In this document: in pieces, positions 8,365 to 14,943 of the stretch | Layout: each line of letters starts with the position of its first letter | Position numbering within the stretch: position 1 is the stretch's first letter | Source: JAGVSZ01 sp963716855 | GTDB taxonomy: Bacteria > Pseudomonadota > Gammaproteobacteria > Burkholderiales > SG8-39 | Direction of reading: 5' to 3' | Assembly: GCA_963716855.1 (NCBI GenBank) | Contig: CAVQUV010000016.1 | Span: forward strand, 62,001-126,000 | Length of the DNA: 64,000 nt | Notes under the pieces: model-generated | Database searches by the model: none | Told to the model about the DNA's origin: nothing | The model's input: the letters and a program-made list of their open reading frames with translations, nothing else | Translations under genes and position numbers: made by a program

Positions 8365-8903
8365 GCGCCGGCCGCTGCGAAGCGCCGCCGGAAGAGCGGA
8401 ACGGGCTGGTCGACCGCGGGCTGGTAGGCCTCGCTCAGATCGTCAAAGGCGGTGAGCGCTAGCGCGGCATCCTGATCTTCGCGCAGCGCGAAGGCATCGA
8501 AACCGCAGCGCTCGAGATAGAAGAGCTGATCGCGGATGACGTCGCCGACGGCGCGCAGCTCGCCTTCGAAGCCGTATCGCTCGCGCAGCAGGCGGGCGGT
8601 CGAGAATCCGCGCCCGTCCGAGAACTTGGGGAAGTCGACCGCCACGACGTCGAGCCGGTCGAGGTCCGGCGCGATCGCGTCCAGGTCGTCGCCCGCGTCG
8701 AGCCACACGCCCACGCCGCCCGTGTGATGCAGGAGGTCGTCGCGACGCAGCCGCCACAGCGGGAGCGGAACGATGAGATCCGCGCCACTGGGGAAGTCGG
8801 CGACGAAACCGTCTTCGCCGGGGCTCACCCAGCGCTGGATATCGCGGTCAAGCAGCCGCCAGCTGTCGGCTGCGGGTTTGCGGTGTTTGATCAGCTTTGC
8901 CAT
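8361..8903 (-). CDS. DUF934 family protein, sulfite reductase operon
   Basis: A 180-residue protein of the DUF934 family. Landmarks are DLDRLDVVAVDFPKFSDGRG, STARLLRERYGFEGELRAVG and VIRDQLFYLERCGFDAFALR. The family occurs almost only between cysI-type sulfite reductase and cysH genes in proteobacteria. It is thought to assist sulfite reduction, perhaps in electron supply, but the function is not settled. The start at 8903 lies inside the 3' end of cysI (56-base overlap), and the stop overlaps the cysH start by four bases. This suggests tight translational coupling. Confidence 0.85.
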   Translation of the reverse strand: MAKLIKHRKPAADSWRLLDRDIQRWVSPGEDGFVADFPSGADLIVPLPLWRLRRDDLLHHTGGVGVWLDAGDDLDAIAPDLDRLDVVAVDFPKFSDGRGFSTARLLRERYGFEGELRAVGDVIRDQLFYLERCGFDAFALREDQDAALALTAFDDLSEAYQPAVDQPVPLFRRRFAAAGA

Positions 8904-10563
8904 ACAGGGATGCCTTGAATGGTTCGGTCCCGACGCGCTGCACGGCGTCGATGAAGCGCTCGGCCTCGCTGTCGCGCAGCTCGAGGTAGCGGTTGACGAG
9001 GCGCTCGACCGCGTCGGGCACTTCGTCGGCCGAGAAAGAGCGCCCGAGGACCTTTCCGAGCGCGACGGTCGCGCCGGGGCGCGTCTCGCCCTGGTTGCCG
9101 CCGATCTCGATCTGGTAGAACTCGGCGCCGTTCTTGTCGACGCCGAGAATGCCGATGTGGCCGACGTGGTGGTGGCCGCACGCGTTGATGCAGCCCGAGA
9201 TGTTCAGGTCGATCTCGCCGACGTCGAACAGGTAGTCGAGGTCGTCGAAGCGGCGCTGGATCGCTTCCGCAATCGGGATCGACCGCGCATTCGCGAGCGA
9301 GCAGAAATCGCCGCCCGGGCAGGCGATCACGTTCGTGAGCAGCCCGATGTTCGGGGTGGCGAAGCCGAGGCCGCGCAGCGTGGTCCACAGCGCGTGCAGA
9401 TCCCGATTGGCGACGTCGGCGAACACCAGGTTCTGCTCATGGGTGACCCGCAGCTCGCCGAAGCTGTAGCGTGCGGCGAGATCGGCGATCGCATCCATCT
9501 CGTCGGCCGTCGCGTCGCCGGGCGGAATGCCCGTGCGCTTGAGTGAGAGCGTAACGGCGGCATACCCCGGGACCTTGTGGGTGTGCACGTTGCGACGATG
9601 CCAGGCTGCAAACGCCTTCTCGTGCGCGAGGCGCGCTTCGAGCGTGTCGTCCTGGTCGGGGAACGCCGCGTAATCGGGGCGATCGAAGCGCGCGGCGACG
9701 CGTGCGACTTCCTCCTCGGTCAGGGTCGCGGGTCCGTCCCGCAGATGCGCCCACTCGGCTTCGATCTCCTCGCGGAACGCTTCGGGGCCGCGCTCCTTCA
9801 CCAGGAACTTGATGCGCGCCTTGTGGATGTTGTCGCGGCGGCCGTGCCGGTTGTAGACCCGCAGCACGGCGTCGAGATACGTGAGCAGGTGCTGCCACGG
9901 CAGGAACTCGCGCACGACGTGCCCGATCTGCGGTGCGCGGCCGAGGCCGCCGCCCACGATCACGCGGAAACCCACGGCGCCGTCGTCGGCCCGGACCGCG
10001 TGCACCCCGATGTCGTGGACCCAGGTCGCCGCGCGGTCGGCTGCGGCGCCGTTGATCGCGATCTTGAACTTGCGCGGCAGGTAGCTGAACTCGGGGTGGA
10101 AGGTCGACCACTGGCGCACGATCTCGCACCACACGAGCGAGTCGACGATCTCGTCCGCGGCGACGCCGGCGAAGTGATCGGTGGTGATGTTGCGCACGCA
10201 GTTGCCGCTCGTCTGGATCGCGTGCATCTGCACCGTCGCGAGCTCGGCGAGGATCTCGGGGACGTCCTCGAGCTTCGGCCAGTTGAACTGGATGTTCTGG
10301 CGCGTCGAGAAGTGTCCGTACCCGCGGTCGTAAGTCCTGGCGATGTGGGCGAGTTTCCGGAGCTGCGGCGACGACAGGATCCCGTAGGGGATCGCCACGC
10401 GGAGCATCGGCGCATGGCGCTGGAGGTAGAGGCCGTTCCGCAGGCGCAGGTGCTTGAACTCCTCGTCCGAGAGCTGGCCGCCCAGGAACCGGCGGGTCTG
10501 GTCGCGGAACTGCTGCACCCGCTCGTCGACGAGGCGCTGGTCGATTTCGTCGTAGAGGTACAT
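8848..10563 (-). CDS. cysI: Sulfite reductase, sirohaem/[4Fe-4S] hemoprotein subunit
   Basis: A 571-residue protein of the nitrite/sulfite reductase family, reducing sulfite to sulfide. The four cysteines that hold the coupled sirohaem-[4Fe-4S] centre are visible: Cys415 and Cys421 (CPGGDFC), Cys458 and Cys462 (CINAC). The two ferredoxin-like half-domains (YGILSSPQLRKLAHIARTYD and the second repeat with RYSFGELRVTHEQNL) are intact. Its place at the head of the cysI-DUF934-cysH-cobA operon supports sulfite over nitrite as substrate. No cysJ flavoprotein is nearby. It is divergent from a CysB-type regulator. Confidence 0.93.
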   Translation of the reverse strand: MYLYDEIDQRLVDERVQQFRDQTRRFLGGQLSDEEFKHLRLRNGLYLQRHAPMLRVAIPYGILSSPQLRKLAHIARTYDRGYGHFSTRQNIQFNWPKLEDVPEILAELATVQMHAIQTSGNCVRNITTDHFAGVAADEIVDSLVWCEIVRQWSTFHPEFSYLPRKFKIAINGAAADRAATWVHDIGVHAVRADDGAVGFRVIVGGGLGRAPQIGHVVREFLPWQHLLTYLDAVLRVYNRHGRRDNIHKARIKFLVKERGPEAFREEIEAEWAHLRDGPATLTEEEVARVAARFDRPDYAAFPDQDDTLEARLAHEKAFAAWHRRNVHTHKVPGYAAVTLSLKRTGIPPGDATADEMDAIADLAARYSFGELRVTHEQNLVFADVANRDLHALWTTLRGLGFATPNIGLLTNVIACPGGDFCSLANARSIPIAEAIQRRFDDLDYLFDVGEIDLNISGCINACGHHHVGHIGILGVDKNGAEFYQIEIGGNQGETRPGATVALGKVLGRSFSADEVPDAVERLVNRYLELRDSEAERFIDAVQRVGTEPFKASLYGKADQTPQTRSRQLAAA

Positions 10564-10680
10564 CGGCGGTCCGGGGGCTGTTTACTCCGACCCGCGCAGC
10601 GTAATAGACTGCCATTATGAACAGAACGAATAACCAGGCATAAATAAAGGCCTGGAAGTTATTTAGGCCACAGACCTCCA
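10564..10680. promoter_or_regulatory. Divergent cysI / cysB-type promoter region
   Basis: This 117-base region between the divergent sulfite reductase operon and the LysR-type regulator is clearly AT-richer than its surroundings. It contains GAATAACCAGGCATAAATAA and a nearby AAGTTATTT, arranged as loosely symmetric ATAAC/GTTAT half-sites at about 10628-10665. CysB boxes are AT-rich and degenerate, so these are reasonable candidates for the operator. No exact consensus match is claimed. A GTATT/AATAGAC-like -10 for the cysI direction may lie near 10600. Confidence 0.5.
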
Positions 10681-11637
10681 GTGAACATTCAGCAACTCCG
10701 CTATGTCCGGGAGACGGCCCGGCAGAACCTGAACCTCACCGAGGCGGCGAAAGCCCTGTTCACCTCCCAGCCGGGGGTGTCGAAGCAGATCCGGGAGCTC
10801 GAGGACGAGCTGGGGGTCGAGATCTTCGAGCGGCGCGGCAAGCGGTTCGTTGCCCTGACCGAGCCGGGCCGCCGGATCGTGGCGATCGTCGAGCGGGTGC
10901 TTTTGGAGCTCGACAACCTGAAGCGGGTCGGACAGGAGTTCGCGGACGAGGACTCGGGCAGCCTCACCGTGGCGACCACGCACACGCAGGCCCGCTACGC
11001 ACTGCCCCAGGTGGTGACGGCATTCCGCAGCCGCTACCCGAAGGTGCACCTGCAGCTCTTGCAGGGAAACCCGACCTCGATTGCGCAGATGGTGATCCGG
11101 GGCGAGGCCGACATCGGCATCGCGACCGAGGCGCTCGACCATTTCCCCGAGCTGGCCGCGCTGCCCGGCTATCGCTGGAACCACGTGGTGATCGTGCCGG
11201 CGGGGCACGCGCTCCTCGAGCGCGCGCCGCTATCGCTGCAGGAGATTGCGCGCTATCCGATCATCACCTACAGCCCGGAGTTCACCGGGCGGTCGCACAT
11301 CAACGAAGCGTTTACCGCGCGCGGGCTCGAGATCGACGTCGTGCTGACTGCGATCGACTCCGACGTGATCAAGACCTACGTCGAGCTCGGCCTCGGAATC
11401 GGGATCATCGCGGCGATGGCCTTCGATGCGCAGCGCGATGCAAGCCTGCGCGCGCTCGATGCCGCGCACCTGTTCCGCTCGAGCATCACGCGCATCGGCG
11501 TGCGACGCGGGACGCTCATGCGCGGCTTCGCCTACGACTTCATCGAGGGCTTCGCGCCGCACCTGCGGCGCAAGATCGTCGAGCAGGCGCTGAGCGGAGA
11601 AGCCCCGGCGGGAGAATCCGACTCGGACGGGCTGTGA
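10681..11637 (+). CDS. CysB-family LysR-type transcriptional regulator
   Basis: A 318-residue regulator starting at GTG. The winged helix-turn-helix at residues 1-60 (MNIQQLRYVRETARQNLNLT, then AAKALFTSQPGVSKQIRELE) is the CysB/Cbl type. The effector domain carries TTHTQARYALPQV and LLQGNPTSIAQMV, hallmarks of the CysB subgroup that senses O-acetylserine/N-acetylserine or sulfate-derived ligands. It is divergent from the cysI operon and is very probably its activator. Whether it should be called cysB or cbl cannot be decided without phylogeny. The C-terminal tail is acidic and variable. Confidence 0.9.
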   Translation: MNIQQLRYVRETARQNLNLTEAAKALFTSQPGVSKQIRELEDELGVEIFERRGKRFVALTEPGRRIVAIVERVLLELDNLKRVGQEFADEDSGSLTVATTHTQARYALPQVVTAFRSRYPKVHLQLLQGNPTSIAQMVIRGEADIGIATEALDHFPELAALPGYRWNHVVIVPAGHALLERAPLSLQEIARYPIITYSPEFTGRSHINEAFTARGLEIDVVLTAIDSDVIKTYVELGLGIGIIAAMAFDAQRDASLRALDAAHLFRSSITRIGVRRGTLMRGFAYDFIEGFAPHLRRKIVEQALSGEAPAGESDSDGL

Positions 11638-11648
11638 AAGGCAGGGCC

Positions 11649-11675
11649 GTCATTCCGGCGCAAGCCGGAATCCAG
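11649..11675. repeat. REP-like palindromic intergenic element
   Basis: Positions 11652-11659 (ATTCCGGC) and 11664-11671 (GCCGGAAT) form an 8-bp perfect palindrome around GCAA, framed by GTC and CCAG. This is the common dispersed palindrome type of proteobacterial intergenic DNA. It lies after the CysB-type regulator gene and could also act as its transcription end. A related, more diverged copy follows dnaE. Confidence 0.7.
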
Positions 11676-11740
11676 TAAAGACCCGGACTGAACGCCGGCT
11701 TTGCGCAAGGGCGATGGGGCCCTACGACGTTCCGTGGGCG

Positions 11741-11767
11741 AAAAAAAGACCGGCCCGCGGGCCGGTC
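11741..11767 (-). terminator. Rho-independent terminator for the 11.8-12.25 kb gene
   Basis: Read on the minus strand, a perfect 20-base palindrome (GACCGGCCCG/CGGGCCGGTC, 11748-11767) is followed at once by seven T residues (11747-11741). It lies 20 bases beyond the stop of the minus-strand gene at 11788. Confidence 0.88.
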
Positions 11768-11787
11768 AGATTTACGACGAGTGTTCT

Positions 11788-12252
11788 TTACTGGCGGCGC
11801 AGCTTGTCGACGAACGCGACGACGCGCGGCTCGGGGGCGGCGTCGACGAGCGCGAAGTAAACCGCCTCGCCTTCGCGCAGGCCACGGCCGTGGAAGAGCA
11901 GCTCCATCATGTCGATGCCGACCGCGGTGCCGCGCTCGTACAGGTCGCGCAGCATGGCGGCGATCGCCTCGGGGAAATGCTCGAGCTTGCCGAAGTGCGT
12001 GTAGACGCGGATGTCCTGCAGGGTCAGCGGGTTGACCCCGAAACCCTTCACGAAGCCGGTGCTGCGGAGGAGCGGCCGCTGCGTGCCTTCGATCTGGAGG
12101 CGCATGGCGGGGCGCGGCGGGGGCGCCGGGCGGGCGGTCGCGGCGTCGCGCGAGTCCAGGCCCTGGTCCGCACGGGCCTGCTCGAAATGGCGGGCGTCGA
12201 GCTTGGAAACGAGATAGACGACCACCGCCAGGATCAGGATCAGTTCGAGCAT
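11788..12252 (-). CDS. Hypothetical membrane-anchored protein
   Basis: A 154-residue protein with one N-terminal membrane helix (LELILILAVVVYLVSKL, residues 2-18). A proline- and alanine-rich linker follows, then a soluble domain containing FGVNPLTLQDIRVYTHFGKL, LRDLYERGTAVGIDMMELLF and FALVDAAPEPRVVAFVDKL. I do not recognise the family. The start at 12252 has a strong AAGGAGG site upstream. A clear terminator follows, and nothing else is on this strand nearby, so it appears monocistronic. It stands next to the potassium locus but faces away from it. Confidence 0.7.
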   Translation of the reverse strand: MLELILILAVVVYLVSKLDARHFEQARADQGLDSRDAATARPAPPPRPAMRLQIEGTQRPLLRSTGFVKGFGVNPLTLQDIRVYTHFGKLEHFPEAIAAMLRDLYERGTAVGIDMMELLFHGRGLREGEAVYFALVDAAPEPRVVAFVDKLRRQ

Positions 12253-12474
12253 CGCAGCCTCCTTGTTGCGCTTGTCCGAGTTACCGGCAAACACTGCTGC
12301 AACAACTGAGCCAGCGGACGGGCTGTCGCTTTGACACGAGGCGCGCGGCGTGACGGATTTCGCCCCCGGCCGGTCCCGACCGTGAACGACGCCACGGAGG
12401 CGAGGGGCGCGACCTGCAAAGACGGGGCCCCGCGCGGGCCGCGAGCGTCATCGCGGCGACGGCCGGTGTCGGTG

Positions 12475-12550
12475 TTGGGACCGTCTTGACACCGCCTGGA
12501 TGCCGGCGGCGCCAACTTTGACACGCGCTTGCGAGGCACTCGCCTACGCT
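12475..12550 (+). promoter_or_regulatory. KdpE-type promoter A (direct-repeat operator plus -10)
   Basis: TTG-type half-sites start at 12475, 12486, 12497 (TGG), 12518 and 12529, in 11-bp steps within each group. The -10-like TACGCT lies at 12545-12550. The spacings 32 (12486 to 12518), 11 (12518 to 12529) and 27 (12518 to the -10) are repeated in three other promoters of this window. This is the geometry of OmpR/PhoB-family activators, in which the repeat replaces the -35. The remaining part of the 333-base gap 12253-12585 shows no supported gene. Confidence 0.7.
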
Positions 12551-12585
12551 GGCGTCATCTCTCCAACGGCTGGGAGGCAACCGAA

Positions 12586-12720
12586 ATGGTGATCCTCGTG
12601 CTGGTCCTGCTGCTCTTCTCCGTCGCGTCGGTCGGCGGGATATTCCTGCGCGTCGCAGACCGTCTGGCCGAGCGGCGCGCGCCGCGCCGGGGACGGGCAC
12701 GCGGCGCCTTAATCCGCTGA
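12586..12720 (+). CDS. Small membrane protein, putative Kdp regulon member (44 aa)
   Basis: A 44-residue open frame with GGGAGG ten bases before its ATG. One strongly hydrophobic helix fills residues 2-22 (VILVLVLLLFSVASVGG), followed by an arginine-rich tail (RLAERRAPRRGRARG), so the C-terminus should stay in the cytoplasm. It is preceded by promoter A and lies directly upstream of the kdp operon. I know no family for it. Size and topology resemble KdpF and other small regulatory subunits of membrane pumps, but that is only an analogy. Confidence 0.6.
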   Translation: MVILVLVLLLFSVASVGGIFLRVADRLAERRAPRRGRARGALIR

Positions 12721-12846
12721 GCGTTGATATTCCGCAAGCTCCCTGGGCACCCCCAGGGCTAGCGTCGACTTGCACGATTCGCCGGGGGGGAGGCGCCACT
12801 GGGATGATGTACGTCGCTGCGTTCGGCCGCCCGCCCCGGTGCGATC

Positions 12847-12911
12847 TTGATGCCGACTTGATACGCCGCCCCTGAAGCTTGACGCGGTGCTTGCTTCCCC
12901 TCGCCTATCCT
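12847..12911 (+). promoter_or_regulatory. KdpE-type promoter B of the kdp operon
   Basis: TTGATG at 12847 and TTGATA at 12858 are spaced by 11. TTGACG at 12879 and a fourth site at about 12890 precede the -10-like TATCCT at 12906-12911. The distances 11, 32 and 27 match promoters A, C and D; only the fourth half-site is off by one base. It lies 33 bases before the first small kdp gene. The operon encodes a K+ pump and the locus also encodes KdpD/KdpE, so KdpE is the likely activator. Confidence 0.75.
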
Positions 12912-12943
12912 TCGCGACTTGCCAACCGGCACGGAGACCCCTC

Positions 12944-13036
12944 ATGGACCTCGCATTCCTCGCGCTAATCGCCGCGCTCGCGGCGGTAACCATCGGTCTT
13001 ATCTATGGAATCGAGCATCTGAGGGGGAGCAAATGA
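12944..13036 (+). CDS. Small leader membrane protein of the kdp operon (30 aa)
   Basis: A 30-residue protein, MDLAFLALIAALAAVTIGLI at the start, made up of one membrane helix and a short charged tail (YGIEHLRGSK). The ATG lies eight bases after GGAGAC, and the stop overlaps the kdpF start (ATGA), so the two are translationally coupled. A helix-only gene ahead of kdpF fits small hypothetical proteins I recall from other betaproteobacterial kdp operons. Its role is unknown. It could be a second small stabilising subunit of the pump. Confidence 0.7.
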   Translation: MDLAFLALIAALAAVTIGLIYGIEHLRGSK

Positions 13037-13125
13037 GCTGGATCTACGCGCTATCCGGTGTCGTGGCCGCCGCGCTGTTCGTGTATCTCGTCGTCGCGAT
13101 GCTGAAACCGGAGTGGTTCGAATGA
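13033..13125 (+). CDS. kdpF: K+-transporting ATPase small subunit KdpF
   Basis: A 30-residue single-helix protein (SWIYALSGVVAAALFVYLVV) ending in LKPEWFE, the conserved KdpF tail. KdpF stabilises the KdpFABC K+ pump in the inner membrane. Its start overlaps the upstream 30-residue gene and its stop overlaps the kdpA start (ATGA). Confidence 0.9.
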   Translation: MSWIYALSGVVAAALFVYLVVAMLKPEWFE

Positions 13126-14930
13126 CTGCCAACGGCTATCTGCAACTCGCTTTCTACGTGGTCGTCCTGCTGGCGCTCGCCAAGCCGCTCGGCGCCTACA
13201 TGGCCCGGATCTACGAGGGCCAGCCGGCGGTGCTGAACCGCGTCGGCGGGCCGTTCGAGCGCCTGCTCTACCGCGTGTGCGGCATCGACCCGCAGCGGGA
13301 GATGCGCTGGACCGAGTACGCGGTCGCCGCGATGGCGTTCAACATCCTCGGCCTGCTGGCCGTCTACGCCCTGCAGCGGTTCCAGGGCGTCCTCCCGCTC
13401 AACCCGCAGGACCTCGGGGCCGTCTCGCCGGATTCCGCCTTCAACACCGCGGTGAGCTTCGCCACCAACACGAACTGGCAGGGCTACGGCGGCGAGACCA
13501 CGATGAGCTATCTGACCCAGATGCTCGCGCTGACGGTGCAGAACTTCGTCTCGGCGGCGACCGGAATGGCGGTGCTGGTGGCCCTCATACGCGGCTTCCA
13601 GCGCGCTTCGGCGAACACGATCGGCAACTTCTGGACGGACCTCGTCCGGACGACGCTGTACATCCTGCTGCCGCTCTCGATCGTCGGCGCGGTCGTGCTT
13701 GTCTCGCAGGGCGTCGTGCAGACCTTCTCGGCCTACCAGACGGTCGAGCTCGTGCAGCCGGTGAACTACGACAACCCGAAGACCGACGCCGCCGGCCAGC
13801 CGGTCAAGGACGAGAAGGGCAACCCCGTCACCGAGCCGGCGACCGCCAAGGAGCAGACCATCGCGGTCGGTCCCGCGGCGTCGCAGGTCATGATCAAGCA
13901 GCTCGGCACGAACGGGGGCGGTTTCTTCAACGTCAACAGCGCCCATCCGCTCGAGAACCCGACGCCGGTCTCGAACTTCCTCGAGGTGCTCTCGATCCTG
14001 CTGATCAGCGCGGCGCTCTGCTACACCTTCGGCAAGCTCGTGCGCGACACCCGGCAGGGCTGGGCGGTGCTGGCGGCGATGACTATCGTGTTCGTCGCCC
14101 TGCTCGCGCTCGCGGCCTGGGCCGAAAACCGGGGCAACCCGGTGCTCGCCGGCCTCGGCGTCGACCAGTCGTCGAGCGCGCTGCAGCCGGGCGGCAACAT
14201 GGAAGGCAAGGAGGCGCGCTACGGCATCGCCAACTCCGCGCTCTGGGCCACCGCGACCACCGCCGCGTCGAACGGCTCGGTCAACGCGATGCACGACTCC
14301 TTCACCCCGCTCGGCGGCCTCGTGCCGATGTGGATGATGCAGCTCGGCGAGGTGATCTTCGGCGGGGTCGGGTCCGGCCTCTACGGCATGCTCATGTTCG
14401 CGATCATCGCGGTGTTCGTCGCCGGGCTGATGATCGGCCGCACGCCGGAGTATCTCGGCAAGAAGATCGAGGCGTTCGAGATGAAGATGGCCTCGATCGC
14501 GATCCTCGTGCCGCCGGTCGTGGTCCTCGGCTTCACCGCCGTCGCGGTGATGCTGCCGCAAGGCCTGGCGGGCATGGCCAATCCCGGCACGCACGGCTTC
14601 TCGGAAGTGCTTTACGCGTTTTCATCGGCCGGCAACAACAACGGCAGCGCCTTCGCGGGCCTGAGCGCGAACACGCCTTTCTACAACACGACGCTCGGCC
14701 TGGCCATGTGGTTCTCGCGCTACTGGCTGATGGTGCCGGTGCTGGCGATCGCCGGCTCCCTTGCGGCGAAGAAGACGGTGCCGTCGAGCTCCGGCACGCT
14801 GCCGACCCACACGCCGTTGTTCGTCGTGCTGCTGATCTCGACGGTGTTGCTGGTCGGCGCGCTCACGTTCGTTCCCGCGCTCGCGCTCGGGCCGATCGTC
14901 GAGGACTTCATGCTGTACGCGGTGAAATAA
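13122..14930 (+). CDS. kdpA: K+-transporting ATPase K+-binding channel subunit KdpA
   Basis: A 602-residue integral membrane subunit of the SKT superfamily that binds and channels K+ in KdpFABC. Filter-region motifs are intact: NTNWQGYGGE near residue 115, TNGGGFFNVNSAHPLENPTP and SAGNNNGSAFAGL. About ten hydrophobic segments are visible. The ATG at 13122 overlaps the kdpF stop; the GTG three codons earlier is disfavoured. A periplasmic loop rich in lysine and glutamate (VKDEKGNPVTEPATAKE) lies near residue 225. Length and motifs are normal, with no sign of decay. Confidence 0.96.
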   Translation: MTANGYLQLAFYVVVLLALAKPLGAYMARIYEGQPAVLNRVGGPFERLLYRVCGIDPQREMRWTEYAVAAMAFNILGLLAVYALQRFQGVLPLNPQDLGAVSPDSAFNTAVSFATNTNWQGYGGETTMSYLTQMLALTVQNFVSAATGMAVLVALIRGFQRASANTIGNFWTDLVRTTLYILLPLSIVGAVVLVSQGVVQTFSAYQTVELVQPVNYDNPKTDAAGQPVKDEKGNPVTEPATAKEQTIAVGPAASQVMIKQLGTNGGGFFNVNSAHPLENPTPVSNFLEVLSILLISAALCYTFGKLVRDTRQGWAVLAAMTIVFVALLALAAWAENRGNPVLAGLGVDQSSSALQPGGNMEGKEARYGIANSALWATATTAASNGSVNAMHDSFTPLGGLVPMWMMQLGEVIFGGVGSGLYGMLMFAIIAVFVAGLMIGRTPEYLGKKIEAFEMKMASIAILVPPVVVLGFTAVAVMLPQGLAGMANPGTHGFSEVLYAFSSAGNNNGSAFAGLSANTPFYNTTLGLAMWFSRYWLMVPVLAIAGSLAAKKTVPSSSGTLPTHTPLFVVLLISTVLLVGALTFVPALALGPIVEDFMLYAVK

Positions 14931-14943
14931 GGTGCAGACAACC

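Noticed and set aside
12331..12342. Isolated TTTGACACGAGG resembling a fifth KdpE-type half-site
   Set aside because: No second half-site 11 bp away, no 32-bp partner and no -10 at the fixed distance.
12253..12474. Overlapping open frames in the intergenic region before promoter A
   Set aside because: Arginine/proline-rich, without ribosome sites or recognisable domains.
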